Source: Aurelia coerulea | Taxonomy: Eukaryota; Cnidaria; Scyphozoa; Semaeostomeae; Ulmaridae | Assembly: GCA_039566865.1 (NCBI GenBank) | Contig: CM076959.1 | Location: 18,460,501-18,524,500 of the forward strand | Reading direction: 5' to 3' | Length of the DNA: 64,000 bases | Shown here: positions 1-12,649 of the stretch, in pieces | How the letters are laid out: every line of letters starts with the position of its first letter | Numbering within the stretch: the stretch's first letter is position 1 | Made by a program: the position numbers and the translations under genes | The notes under the pieces: model-generated | What the model saw: only the letters and a program-made list of their open reading frames with translations | Told to the model about the DNA's origin: nothing | The model's database searches: none

Positions 1-151
1 CCCATAAAAAGTGCATATTATATTTGAAGATAATTGACAACTAATAAGTGACCCGAAAAAAGTGAACCGAGAAAATCCCGTTACACAAATTAATATAATA
101 CGCTGAAATCAATAATTCAAACGCTGTTTGGTATCTAAATAGTAGGCAGCA

Positions 152-759
152 AGGACAGATAATGTTACAATAGAATCCGCTCCTTTTTATTGACACCTAG
201 ATACAATGCGATTTGTGATTTCAGACAAGAGAATTCCTTGCTCGGTTGGTTAAGTCATCAACAAGAACAAAGCAAGCCGCAAAAGTTGTTCTGAAACCCA
301 GGTAGCTAGCTCGCTTGTTGTGCATTCCAGAATTGGTTTTTAAGAGCAAACATGAGCATAGATCAAAAGAAGAAAGATGTATCTAAACTTCTACCTCGGG
401 CATTTCATTTCTTTGGTTCGGAAGCGGATTGACAGACGATTCAATTCTCCTATCTTTTTGGGTGTAATTAAAGCACTTACTGCTCAGCTTCTGAACCAAA
501 CAAATAAAATGCCCGAGGTAGATGTGTAGACACATCCTTCTTCTATCGATTTATGTTCATGCTTGCTCTTTAGAACCACTTCTGCAATGCCCAACGAGTA
601 AGCTAGCTACCTTGGTTTCAGAGAAACTTTTGCGGCCCGTTTTCTTTTCGTTGATGAGTTGACCGACCAGGCATATCATTCCTTTGCCTGCAATTGCTAA
701 TCGCTTTGTATTGGGTGTCAATCAAAAGTAGCGGATCCTATTGTAACGTTATCTGTCAT
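152..759. mobile_element. Foldback MITE, family A, copy 1
   Basis: Long palindromic element. The left end reads AAGGACAGATAATGTTACAA and the right end is its near-perfect reverse complement. The arms are about 280 bp and meet near 440-480. Two more members of the family lie at 21427-22033 and 32083-32448. No coding capacity, so it is non-autonomous. Confidence 0.8.
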
Positions 760-1141
760 TGTTTTTCCTGGTTATCTCGTACTAATCAAATTAATCCTCT
801 GCTTATGTTGCCTGAGATCTAGACTTATTACCTGAAGTCTCGAGATCAGACTCTCCAAAAGATATCGATGAATTTCGACGGGGTTTAGATCTGCCTGCTT
901 TTACTAAATCCTGGTTTTGAAAGATTTGCGATGTCAATAAGAATAGCAAAAACATAGCAGAAATTTAGCGAAGCAATGTAGGCATCAAACAATGTCTAAA
1001 TCATTGGCTTTTTGGTCGATTATTCAAGTTTTTCGGTTCATTTTCTGTTGGGTTACACTGTAAAATCTAATCACTAAACTCACTGAATATATTCTAATTC
1101 TGATCTGAAAAGCAAATCAATTAAAAACTATAAAGTAAACC
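760..1141. other. Intergenic, nothing recognised
   Basis: AT-rich spacer between two palindromic elements. I see no gene-like reading frame, RNA fold or repeat. Confidence 0.5.
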
Positions 1142-1593
1142 AAGGACGCCTACTTTTTAGGAACTGTGTTTATTCCCAGTACTGTTTTCATGACATAATA
1201 AACAGAGCAATTGCTGTCCGGTCAAGATGACGTAAGAATAATTTTGTGGTTTCAAATTCCGGTGTTGATGTAATACGAGATCAACTGTTATATGAGATGA
1301 CAACAGGGAACCAGACAGCATTATATTTGGTTGGTCAACACTTAGACTTATGACGATGAGTCTCTTGTTTCCCTGTGCTCTTCGACTTCTTGATGGCGCT
1401 TCAGTCAACAGACCAGTCAACCTGTGAGCAAGGTACCGCAGGGATACAAGGAACTCATCGTCATAAGTCTAGTCAACACTAACAGACGTTAGAATTTGAA
1501 AATCACGGATTAACAGGACAGCAATTACTCTGTGTACTATGTCACGAAAACAGTACTGGGAATAAACACAGTTCCTACAAGGTAGGCGCCCTT
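1142..1593. mobile_element. Palindromic MITE (GGCGCCTAC ends)
   Basis: Arms of about 110 bp are inverted copies: TAGGAACTGTGTTTATTCCC occurs at about 1159 and its reverse complement near 1560. Outer ends read GACGCCTACTT and AGGTAGGCGCC. A second inverted segment (ACTTATGACGATGAG) lies further in. The reading frame that crosses it is a by-product of the palindrome. Confidence 0.75.
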
Positions 1594-1825
1594 CAGTAAA
1601 CTACTAATTCGTTAGCTCGATAAAACTCAGTTAAATACTAATTTGTAAGCTCGATAAAACTCGTTATAATTTCCATGGTACACAACACTTGCATCGAAAT
1701 GGATTTAATTAACATTACTTCAAAATTTCCTCAAATCAAATCTAATGATACGAATTTAGAACAATATCATACGTCCTTATTTATCTACCGGGTGTCGAAT
1801 ACAGTTTCAGCGTTTGGTTTGAATA

Positions 1826-2232
1826 CAGTAAATCCCCCCATATAAGAACCTACTTTTTTGAGAGCTAGGCTGAAATAGGTTCTCATTTTAAAGGTACTAA
1901 GCCAAATTTCAAGGTAGAATGGCTCTTATTTGAAGAGTACCTTGCGTAGGCTATTTTAGAACCTTCGTCAATGATTTCAGCCCTATTATTTTTTTGGCAA
2001 GGTTATAATATACCTAATAACCAATGCTAAGCTTTCAAACAGCAGGGGAGTAGATTCAAACATTAAAAGCCCACTGGGACAAAAATGAACTTAACACTGA
2101 CAATCCAAAATCAACTTTGCTACCCCTGCTATAAGAACATATTTTTCATCAAACTGAAACAGGTTCTTAATTACAAGGTGCATAAGTTAGGAAAAACAGC
2201 CTGTAGGTTCTTATTTATGCGGGGATTTACTG
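1826..2232. mobile_element. MITE family B, copy 1 (CAGTAAATCCCC ends)
   Basis: Begins CAGTAAATCCCC and ends GGGGATTTACTG, flanked by TA on both sides, which suggests Tc1/mariner-type TA targeting. The motif (A)TATAAGAACCTA recurs inside in both orientations. Other copies are at 25067-25492 and 43110-43262. Confidence 0.8.
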
Positions 2233-3210
2233 TAATCGTAATTCTTTAAAATTTCTTTTGGATGTACTAAACCAAAGATCAAATCGATTTTATTTATATT
2301 GATTACTGTAGACATGGCTTTAAACAGCAAACTTTTGAAATTTTGCCAGGTACCTGATTTTCAAGGATAATACGAAATTACAAAATATTAGCAGATGTAT
2401 CTGTTCGCCTATTCAAACTCTTTCGCGTTGTTGATTATATGTGAAATCATGAAATTACAGGTCCGGGTAAAGACTTCAGATATCTTTTCAACCTTTAGGC
2501 CAAAATATGATTTTTAAACTATCGTTTCAAACATTTTCGCCTGTACAAGAACACCGTATAGGCACAGTTATGAGGGCATGCCTCTAGAACCAAAAAATAT
2601 TATAAATGACGTTTTTAATTTAATAAATCGACAAGCATATAAACCCTTGCATAAATTCTATTCCCATATTTGTTTTAGCTGGGAGACGGCATTTAGGAGT
2701 ACAAATCTTTACTTGCAAATTAATGAAACAATTAGACTGATTGCATGGCCGTAGTTATTGCTATTGATGGGCTGCCGGACGCTCGAACTACGAGTTGGAG
2801 CGGTATGAGCAGACTCGGTTTGGTGTAAGTCTCGTTTTGATGAGCGATTACTGGGACTCATCGTAATCAGTCTAGCAAACACTGCATCATCTCTCATTTT
2901 TGTGATTTTCTGAAAATAGACTACTATATAAAGGTATTTATGAACGTAATGCCCTGATATATGTGGTGCCCTGATATCCGATTCCATACGATAATCTTTA
3001 ATACTGCCAATGGAAGAAAATCGAAAGATTAGCAGCAAAATGAAATTTTCCAGCTACATTTTTAAACGCCAAAACTATTTTCTACCTCATCCGATAGTTG
3101 GATAAAAATTCAAAATTTTATGCAAATAAAACCACATCAATAATATACTGCAAATAAAATGACGTCATAATAAATACTCCCGTGTTTTGAACGATTAAAA
3201 ATTGGTAAAC
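2233..3210. other. 3' flank of CFAP20DC, no gene seen
   Basis: AT-rich sequence downstream of the minus-strand CFAP20DC stop codon. It should hold the 3' UTR and polyadenylation site, but I could not place a clear AATAAA. The 109-codon reading frame here has no family resemblance. Confidence 0.4.
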
Positions 3211-6200
3211 TTACGGCGCCAATTCATAATACTTGTGAGTCCTTGGGTCATAGTAACAGTTGAGTATTGGGTCGTAGAGTAGATCTAACTCTGTTTCCAC
3301 ATCAAGTAGGTTTGTATCCATTGTTTCTGTATCTATCAAAAAAGAGTAGCAAAACAATCATAGCTATCACATAACAGCCCTCAAGAAGTCCTGCATGGCA
3401 GGGCGAAATATTGGTATTAAATAAATTTAATCATTTGCTGTTGTTTTTGTCGCATTGCAGTGTTTCTGCCGTCAAACTTATTCATTCATTCGTCACATAG
3501 GTGTTGTGCGAAGGTGTTGTGGCGCAGTGGTGTAATCCTCTGACTTTGCAGCCAGAACAGTCACCAATAAGTATCCGACGAATAATATTTCAGCATCGAC
3601 ACAAAATACTAGGCTTTATTCAAGATTGTAGCCTAACAATTTTCAACTTTAAAGGGGCTGTAGAAGATTTTTGTAAACAATCACCAAAGTACAGGACAAT
3701 CAGCGCACGTGACTGAATCCTTGGGTTTTTAATGGCGGCCAGTTTCATCGCAGCTTCTGCGTAAGTTTCATTGCAGTGTTTTCTCGTCTATGCCTATGAA
3801 ATGTGATGGAACTTTTGATATCCATTAAAACTTTCAAATATTCGGCGTTAGAAAAATAGAACGAATCCTCCACCAAAGCTTCGATCACCAAGATTATCGC
3901 AGATACTTTGGATTACTATTCTCTGTGCAAAATCGCCATTAGCTATGTTGTGTTCAGCCTAAACACATTTTATGTTTGACACGCAGATCCACGCAGAGAG
4001 GACGGGTTGTACAGCCCCTTGAAGTTCTAATGAATTGAATGGCTTGATAGGACAGATACTTATCTATAATTCCCTGAAAAATAACTTGAAGTCATTCGAG
4101 GGTGTGACGTCATCAAATTTCTAAATCATAAACTAGATGAATCATCTACATGTCATGATAAATGAATCAATAACTTGAATTCCGAAAAAGAAGAAAAACA
4201 CTCCATCTCTGAAAATATTAAAGATTTCAGGAAAGTCCAACGGTAGAATTATAGAGAAACAGCAAATCAAAGTCATTCAGTACAAAGAAATAAGTCACTC
4301 AATTTTACACCATAAAATTAATCAATCTATGTAAATTTCATTTGAATTAATCAATCAAATAATTAATTAATCAATCAATCAATTAACCAACAAAATAACG
4401 TACCTTGTATAGATATACCACTGTCACAATTCTGTTTTGTTTTCTCTTCAATTGGGCTGTAAAGGTGAAAGAAAATGTTGCAGATCAAATGTCAGAAAGA
4501 TACTCCTTTAAAACTTACACAGAAAAACTACCAGAAAAACAAGCATATAGAATTCAGAAAAGATGTTCAAATTGAAGTCGGCCTTTCGACTATCAACCAG
4601 AGTTTTATACATTCCAATTGCATGTATTTCTTCCACAAGGAATGACTTATAAGAAATTATGTGCTCAATTTTTCAAAATCAAGAAACAGGCTACCTGGAT
4701 AAAAATCTAAGAAACTTATGTGTATAATTAACAGCTTCAATTTTCCCAGGTCACGCAAATTGCTTTGACAGTACTAGGACTAGGAGTGCGATATTTGTTG
4801 CCATTTCTTTTGAGATCTCACTAGGTGTGTTTGAAGACCTTTCAAAAACATGATATAGTTACATATATCGAGTATCAAAATTGAAAAAATCCACAGGAAA
4901 CTTTTGGTGGCAAAATTGGCTACAATTCAAGGAACTGGTTACCGAACACAAATTTATTATAACCTAACACGCCCAGAACGAGAATTTAAACGCATCAACC
5001 AATTCAGTTCAACTAGTATATTAAAATTCATTTCTAACACAAAGAAAACAAAACGATAATAAACATCATGTCATCATATATGCTTGCTCTGTGAAATAAC
5101 TAAAAATAGCTACCTTGTTTGCTCCTCGGTGAATGGTGTTATTGGTAAAGTCGCACACAAATCAATGGTCATTCCCACACCCTGCATTTCAGCTTGGTAT
5201 CTGTAATTCCTAATATGAGCCGGGGGTGCCTTCCATGTGCTATATGATGTTTCATCACTTGCATCAGACATTACATCTTCGTTATCATTTCCGAGCTCCT
5301 TACTCTCTGACATCCCCCCTAAAATCTTCAATTGGTGAGTTCTCGGTGATTTTTCGTTCATGCTTTTCACTGGGCTTAGACTATTGTCTAGGGAATGATC
5401 ACTGTGATCATGTGACATCAACTGCATTGAATCCGAGTCATACATCCATGACATTGAATCTGAGTGTGTTGATTGGTTGATAGATTGATATTTTAGATGG
5501 TCGTAGCGTGCTTGCGTTGGTGGTGAGATCTGCAAACATTACAAGAAAGCTCTTAATTTGAATAAAATAAATTCAGGAAATTAACAATATTTTCCAGTCC
5601 TATAAATAAGAAATCATTGCTTCTTTTTCAACCTGTATGAAATTCAAAGAGAACTTCGAAAATGTATTATACTTTCTTCTTATGTCTCAATCGAAACGTT
5701 TCAAAAGAGGTCGCTACTGTATATTTACATGTTGCCAGAGATATGAGATATTTGAGCGGTTTGATTAAGTTTTTAGAAGCCTTGCAAGCAGTATAACGCA
5801 TGAAATAGTCTTAATCATGCCTATGTTATTCCAACCGGTTAACTACGAGTATTTCGAATCAAAGCAAGCCTTGCCTTTAAAAATCAGCACTGAGACCACA
5901 ACAATGTAAAAATTGCACGCTGGTCTCGTTAACTTCAATGGAGGAACGACAAATGTTAACGTAAACTTTCGTTTAGTTTCATAATGCCGACTCCAACGGA
6001 CCATCAACAACTAGCTGAACATGGCTGCATGACGTTGCAACCAAACCAAGTTCAGTTACTCATTCATACATTCAGTCCTGCAATAAATGCGATACAAACA
6101 AATTGACCAAGCATCTTATGGGCATATCCACTTCCCCTGAAAGGCAGTCCACGATCTCTCTGCACAGCGGTCCTTGTACTAATTTCTTGCGAAAACGTCC

Positions 6201-7825
6201 AGAAACGACTACTTTTCTGATGTTTAGTTTCTTATGAATGATTCGAAACAGGGAGATTTCAATAATAAATACACATGAATCATACCTCTTTCAAAAGACT
6301 ACTTCGTATCCTTGCGCTCTCTTCCGGTTTATCAAACAACAATGGCGAGGCACGTGGACTGTTGCGTCTACTTCCATTAACCTTCCGCATCTTCAAAATA
6401 GGATCTTCAGTCTCACTATCAGATGACTCTTTATGAAAATCGCTCTCAAGCGAGGTCATGACGTATTTCTCGCTCTCCATATCTTCATCAACATCCTCAA
6501 TAACGACTTCCGGTGGGTTGGCTGGCTTTGATTGGCTCTCTGAGTTCCTCCTACTCTTCGGAGCATGGTGTATCGAGCGAGGTCTTGACGAGTAAAGAAA
6601 GAACGCTTCACTGCCAGTTGTTGACGAGAAGCTTCCATCTTTGGATCGAGAATTTTCATCATGACTTTCACTGTCTTTTCTTTGCCTGAAATAATCCTCA
6701 ACGTCGTCTTGACTTCCCATTTTCATTCCGATTAATTTCTGAGAGACATGGTGCATCTCATGTCTATGTTTTCGATTTTCAATATTATTTTTATTGCTGA
6801 TATCAACATTATTATTCTCATCTGTAAAAGTAACGTCTCCGTCATTCTTCTCTTCATTAGAAGAGCCTGTCATTTGTTTATCGGATTCACTCGAGTCCGT
6901 TTCGTTTTTCCCCATATCCGTACGCGCAATTTCACTATTTCTACTATCCCGTTCATTCTGACTAGATTCTAGCTTTAATTTCGCTCGTTTAACGAGTCTT
7001 GCACTCTCCGCACTCCGTATTCTCGGGTTCGGCCGTCTCACCGCCTTCCCTGATCCGGGTTTTGGCGGTCTTGGCTGCAGTTTCGGCCTTTGTCCTTCAA
7101 CCTGTGGCATGATGGCCGATGAACTTCCATTGAGGTCAACGGTAGTGCCACTCGAATTCAAACCATTACTATTGCCTAATGAAACTGTTGAGGCCTGTCT
7201 CTCTAAGCTCGCTGTCGACGCTGCACCACCTCTGCTGCCAGACCTCGATGCGTGTTTCGGGATTTGAACTCGTGAGCCAAATGCAATATGAGTCTTTTGA
7301 GATTTTTCGGTCTTTTGTTGATCAGACTGCGATGTCGATCGTGATAAGCCAGAACCAAGTCTGAGTTTTATGTCTGCAGATTGAAGTCCACTCATGCTTA
7401 GCACCTGTCATAGAAATGAACAAAATTCAAACGTACTGTCGTTACTGCTTAAAGGGGCTCCGTCGTCAAACAGTAAACAAATCCGTAAACAAATCCGTAA
7501 ACTTGTATGTGTCGCCGATTATCCATTGTTCTCTGCAGTTTGTTTGGTGGCTTGGGTGAAGTGACCGTTAAAAATCCACTTATATCCGAGCAATCGTAGA
7601 AGATATGAATGTTTGGTTTTTTCTTAATTGAAGTAAAATGATTAATGCCCAAACAGCAACTTTCATTTAAAAAAAAATACGAAAATCCTGTGCGATATCA
7701 CCTTTAAAAAAACTGCAAAAATCATCGTTTTGTTTACATTTTGACGACGGAGCCCCTTTAAGATACTAAAGGATCTAAAATAACCTAAAATTCCATCATT
7801 GTGGACAATTCTGGTCATGGCACTC

Positions 7826-7867
<42 letters not shown>

Positions 7868-10800
7868 GACCAACAAGACACCTGTTTTACTTATTTCCTA
7901 AAATTTCCAGACAGGAACAAAGGAACAATATTTCTAATTTCCACTAAATCTATTCTCATCTTTTTCAACCAAATTACCAAAGTACTAATCATAGATTACA
8001 GAGAACTGATGAGTGGTCACAAATTCGAGCAACGTGGTCTAGAATCAGCTTACAAAACAGCCATCTTTTCGATAATGTGCGTTACCATACTTAACCAACA
8101 TTAAAGGTGTTAAAAGCTTTAAAGCAAGTTACGTAATACCCTCTGCTTTGCTTCTATAAAGGAGAGGTATAAAGGAAAGGCTAACTTTGTCAGTGTGATG
8201 CGAAAGTGGGTGTATCACTCTTCCTAAAAAGTGTGCTGGAGATTTTTAAACGATAGCATTTTACCCCCCCCCCCCCCGGGGGGGGATTTGTCTAGGGATT
8301 TTTCTTGAAAAACGAAAGCATTTTTGCCAAAAGTGTACGAAATTTTTCAGAGTGAAACACCCGTCGTTGCCAATGGTGAAACATTGTAATGTATACCTGT
8401 ACGAAAATACAAGGCCATGTAATAGTCATGTACAAGCCTTGTAGTTATGGCCTTGTAACCTTGTTCTAGCCTAGAAAAGCCTTGCTATAACCTTGTAAAT
8501 GGCTCGAAAAATGCTAATTAGCCTTGTGGAAGCCTTGTGTTAGACTGGTTGCAGCTTGGAATCTTACTGATAGCCTTGTAATTTTCTTCAAGGTTAGTGC
8601 AAGGTCACAGCAAGGTCATAATCCCTGCTACAAGGCTAAAACTAGGCCTGTACTAGGCCTGTACTAGCCCAAGTTTAGCCTTGTATTTTTTGTACAGGTA
8701 GTATTGCAAAGAAGAAAAAATAATGCAGGCATAAGAATCATGAAAGGTTACCTGAGTACCATGCTCAACATCTGAAACATTTGCAAACTGCAATGATTTT
8801 GGTATTTCTTCATAGCCCTTTGTTTCTTCATTCTCGTCTACAGGAAAATCATCTTTCGGCTGCAACCTCATTGAAAAGATTCTCCGTAACCGACAATTTG
8901 CACATATTATTATATTTTCAAGAGCTTTGAAACTGTTGCCTAAAAAACACTCAGCTATAAATGATGGCAAATCTAAGCATAAATTGAGCCATATTCCCCT
9001 CTTTAGCATTGTCAAAGGAACCTTGACATGAAATGCCGTCACTGATATTTCCCGATAGCTTGTTGACATTAAAATTCTCCTCTTCTGATTGGATGAATCT
9101 AAGACAACAGCTTCTAATGAGAAACTGACTCCTGCAGCTACGAATAGCTGTATAATAAGAAATGGCTGTAATATGCATAATGTTTGTTTGTCATCTTTAG
9201 GCACTACTACCTTAGTTCTAGTGGACTCCCCCTCCAAAATAAGGACATTGCTTTTGATTGATTTGTCAAATTCCCTTTGTCCACCATTGATTGATGTTCC
9301 CAAGATTTTGCATTTTGACATAAATTCTTTCCCTTGAACTGATAATATCTCCAATGACAATCCTCCCTGTGAAAGAATTATATCTTATTTAGAAAATACG
9401 GGAGGACAATGGTGCTAGGCACTTTTCATAGCTGTAGGTATCAGGGGCACTGGGGGCACATGTCCCCCAATTGCTCAACATTTTTCCATTATCAGTAAAC
9501 AATATAATTAACTCTTTTTAAACTGCAGAGGGCTTCCATTACATGGCAATAGAACCTTTACTTGCAGTATTTATTGGATTTTCGCAATTTTGGAGAGTGA
9601 AGACAATGCTGTTTTTGAATTACCATAAAAGCTCTATTAAACCCCCTCTCTCTTAAGCCCTGCTCTCTAATAAGCCCCTCCCCTCTGAGCCAAAGTTCTA
9701 AATAAACCCCCTCTCTATTAAGCCCCCCACTTATATCGAATTCCAGAGGCTACCAAATATTTTCCATTTAATTGGATAAACAAGTTTGCATGTTACTTTT
9801 GATATGTTTGGGATAAAACTTTGTCAAATTTATGCATTTGACTTGTAAAATTGTATGTGGAATCGGCCAAATAGGGGGTAAAAGAACTGAAAAGCTATCA
9901 TATATATATCTGGTCATTTGATTTTGTGAATAAGCCCCCTTCTCTTTTCAGCCCCCTCTAGAGTGTCCGAAATTAAATAAGCCCCCTGGGGGCCTAATAG
10001 AGCTTTTACGGTAATAACTATTTTTAAATTCATGTACCACATAAATCTGTCCAATTGGCTAAAACAATGCTTGAAGGCCCTAAATTGAGCCTATCATTAG
10101 CCTGTGTCCCAGACCCTTTCCTTTTTGGAACTAGGGTCTAGGACACACAACTGCAAAGAAAAAGGGACAATAAAATGCACAATCTCCTCCACAGCAGCCA
10201 CACAAACGGGGTACAATCTTTTTTGGGACACACCATTCCTTTGATATTTCAAAAAAGGAAATATTCAAGACCACAACAAATCTTGAACGGTAAAATAGAC
10301 TGTCAGATGCAGATGGCAGATGCTTGCTATGTCAAAAATATTAGCATCCAAAATCTGGCTATTTATTAATGGATTGGATTTCAGATCGGATTACCCTACC
10401 AAGAAAATATGAATAGATTTTTTTATTTTGATAATGTGATAGATGTTTATGACCTACACTTTCAATTTTCTTTTCTGGGTTCTTGATGCAATCAAGAACT
10501 TCTCTCTAAGCGGTCAAAATTGAATAACATTATATTTTCTAGAGAAGTAAAGTGTATGATAATGCTGCTCTTCAAAATTATACGGTTTTAAATCAGCACT
10601 GCTGCAGCTAAAATGTACTTGCTTGGCACTACGCCAAAACTTACACTTCATTAGATTACAATACATGCGATGTTTGCTCAGGTATTGATCAGGCCAGGCG
10701 TCCTAACTGATGCCTATCAAGAACTGTCAAGAAAAACAAACGCCTTGTACACAATCATCTTGTGCAACGATTGATGATATCTTTAGGCCTTTAACTTTCA

Positions 10801-10963
10801 TGTTATTATCTTGATTTTATTTCCTTCCAGCAAAATCGAAATGCACGCATTTGAATCACTTGTTGCTGCCGAGCTTTGATTTCAGAGACCGGCCTACAGC
10901 GGCTTACAGTACAGCAAATGAGTATACTCCGTTCATAAATACCTGGAATTCATTTTTGAACAT
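3211..10963 (-). CDS. CFAP20DC: CFAP20 domain-containing protein (CFAP20DC, C3orf67)
   Basis: Six minus-strand exons give 781 codons: 10963-10943, 9366-8752, 7404-6286, 5529-5114, 4456-4404 and 3332-3211 (stop 3213-3211). All junctions are GT..AG and all phases agree. Exon 1 encodes only MFKNEFQ, matching the family N-terminus. Residues 8 to about 190 form a CFAP20 (Bug22-like) domain, with GESTRTKVVVP, LQPFLIIQLFV and ICANCRLRRIFS lining up with CFAP20. The long middle exon is low-complexity and charged (Ser, Asp, Glu), but keeps two islands known from the vertebrate protein: HIAFGSR near residue 251 and SSRPRS near 484. The C-terminus holds the family tail LLYDPILNCYYDP..KYYELAP. CFAP20 proteins belong to ciliary doublet microtubules; the exact role of this paralogue is poorly known. 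Every intron larger than 1 kb carries repeats. Assignment is confident; minor exons could have been missed. Confidence 0.93.
3513..3560 (+). repeat. tRNA-like SINE head fragment
   Basis: TGTGGCGCAGTGGTGTAATC (A-box-like) followed by CTGACTTTGCAGCCAGA matches the head of the fuller SINE at 50866-51085. The B box is not present, so this is a truncated copy inside the last CFAP20DC intron. Confidence 0.6.
4027..4325. repeat. Fragment of the AAGTCCAACGGTAGAATTAT repeat
   Basis: Shares GAGGGTGTGACGTCATCAAA and AAGTCCAACGGTAGAATTAT with the element at 38583-39055 and the latter motif with 41247-41464. The ends are degraded. Confidence 0.6.
4343..4390. repeat. AATC-type microsatellite
   Basis: Imperfect AATC/AATTAATC tandem repeat within the CFAP20DC intron. 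Confidence 0.8.
7450..7761. mobile_element. MITE with AAAGGGGCTCCGTCGTCAAA ends
   Basis: Left end AAAGGGGCTCCGTCGTCAAA; right end TTTGACGACGGAGCCCCTTT. The terminal inverted repeat is 20 bp and perfect. It lies 45 bp upstream of the acceptor of CFAP20DC exon 3. It also holds a short direct repeat, AAACAAATCCGT x2. Confidence 0.85.
7826..7869 (+). repeat. (AATC)n microsatellite
   Basis: About ten tandem AATC units. The frame reading NQSINQSINQS is produced by this repeat and is not a protein. Confidence 0.9.
8264..8285. repeat. C14-G8 homopolymer palindrome
   Basis: A run of 14 C followed directly by 8 G. It may be an assembly-sensitive spot; run lengths should not be trusted. Confidence 0.7.
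8394..8700. mobile_element. CCTTGT-rich MITE, copy 1
   Basis: Ends TACCTGTACGAAAATACAAG and, inverted, GTATTTTTTGTACAGGTA. The interior repeats AGCCTTGT/CCTTGTA in one orientation and ACAAGG/CAAGGT in the other many times, so the element can fold throughout. It ends 52 bp from the donor of CFAP20DC exon 2. A partial copy lies at 47217-47326. Confidence 0.8.
9620..10014 (+). mobile_element. MITE family C, copy 1 (AATAAGCCCCC)
   Basis: Terminal inverted repeat TTACCATAAAAGCTCTATTA / TAATAGAGCTTTTACGGTAA. Internal subterminal runs of TTAAGCCCC and AATAAGCCCCC. A copy in the opposite orientation is at 22228-22538, and a related fragment at 49939-50097. Confidence 0.8.
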
Positions 10964-12649
10964 CTCCGCGATCAAACATTCATCTTTAAATTGATCTTAA
11001 CTTCTTGCCAACGGGAAATTACTTCATTTGCGTAGGTTAATAAATCGCGTAGGTTTCCCCTTCGTTTCCTTTCTTCTTTGAGCATCTTTTCAGTTGCTTT
11101 GCCAGCCAATGTTTGATTTTATTTCTTTCCTCTTTTGCGGCTTTGTTTTGGGCAATCTCAGTTCAAAATGGCGCATTATAATTATTCATAATGGCGGCGG
11201 GCGCATTTCAAACAAAGCACCTTCAATTCAAACCACATCGTCATAAAACAATTACTTTACACGCATTTTAATTAATTTATAGTTATGATGTTATATTTAT
11301 AAACTTAAAGCATTCACAAATTTAAAATTATGTTGAAAAACGATGATACGAATGGAGGACGAAAACTATGAAATAATGTTTAGCCAGCGCTAAATTTGAA
11401 TAAGTACGACAATGGTACAGTATTGTAAATCTTTAGCGGAATGTAATTACAAAGTTGGACTTTGTAATAAAAAAGGCAGTGGCAGAATAGACATTCTGCG
11501 GCCAAAACTCGACTAAAAAGTTCTCCAAGAAATCTTGGCTCTTGGATTTGAAGTATGATTTCTTGAGCTTGGGCTCAATTCTTTGCAGTGAAACTTTTTT
11601 GCAGAGCTGTTTAACTTTTCATAAATTTGCAATTTATCATAATGCATTGACAACAAATGGAACAAAAATTACACTTATACAATTTCTTATAAGCGGTTTC
11701 TTATAAAAAGATACCGATGTGAGAGTTACTGAGGTGAGGTGAAAATTGATTTTACACCTTGATAACAACAAATTGTTTGTTCTAGTTCTATCACCTGCAG
11801 AACTTTTGTTGGATAACCTATATGTAACTGAAAATTTTACGAGCCTGGAATGCATCAGTTATTTCTCTAGTAAAACGAGAATTCAGCCAGTAAACTGTAA
11901 CAAGCGAATCCAGAATATCTGGTAAGCTTTTTATCAAAAAGTTTTTAACAACAGAGCGCGTAAGAGCTTCTTCGGTCTCTGAATCTATCTAAGATGAACT
12001 TGATAGATGAAAGCAACAATGAAACCATCCTTTCTTAGAGACCTTGAAATCTTTGAGATTTTGATTTCTACAGTTTCAAGAAAAAAGAAAGTTTTTCCAC
12101 TTTCCGTCAGTAAAGTCAGATATCTCTGATCACTATGCTCTGATCGAAGAAACATTTAAGAGAGAGGGTAAGAATGTTTGTTTTACTAAATGATGTAAAT
12201 AAGCTTGAAAGTTAGCAAGAACAACAACAAAATAATTACAATAAATTACAATTACGATTTACAAATGTACAACTCTGTCATTCCTTTTTCTCGCAATATG
12301 GTTAAGAAAATAGGACCACATCATGACCCATAATGCATCAAGGGGAGATGGTTGTTGTTGCTAAAATTGGTATTTTCAGTGTATTTTCAGTATTTTCAGA
12401 TGTTTCATTCAGTGCTTTTTCAAAAGTTTCATCACATTGCCCAAGCCAAGCAAAGAGATAGGCACCATCACGAGCACCATTTGAGATCTCTTGACAACGA
12501 TAAGGTCTAACGAGTCGCTAGGGAACGAAACAAAAGACTTAACAATGATCGCATACCAACAAACAATGACGACCGCTTTTCATGAATAACTTGCGTCACA
12601 ACAAACAACCATAACATTCCAACCGAGCTGGTAGTCAGATATCGCCACC
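10964..12649. other. CFAP20DC upstream region
   Basis: Contains the 5' UTR and promoter of the minus-strand CFAP20DC, whose ATG is at 10963-10961. I found no clear TATA box or RFX X-box. The rest is AT-rich with no gene-like frame. Confidence 0.4.

Noticed and set aside
6456..6972. Frames of 81 and 74 codons across the large CFAP20DC exon
   Set aside because: Shadows of the 373-codon exon in other frames.
7799..8104. 101-codon plus-strand frame NQPINQSINQS
   Set aside because: Its N-terminus is translated AATC microsatellite; it lies antisense in a CFAP20DC intron with no domain.
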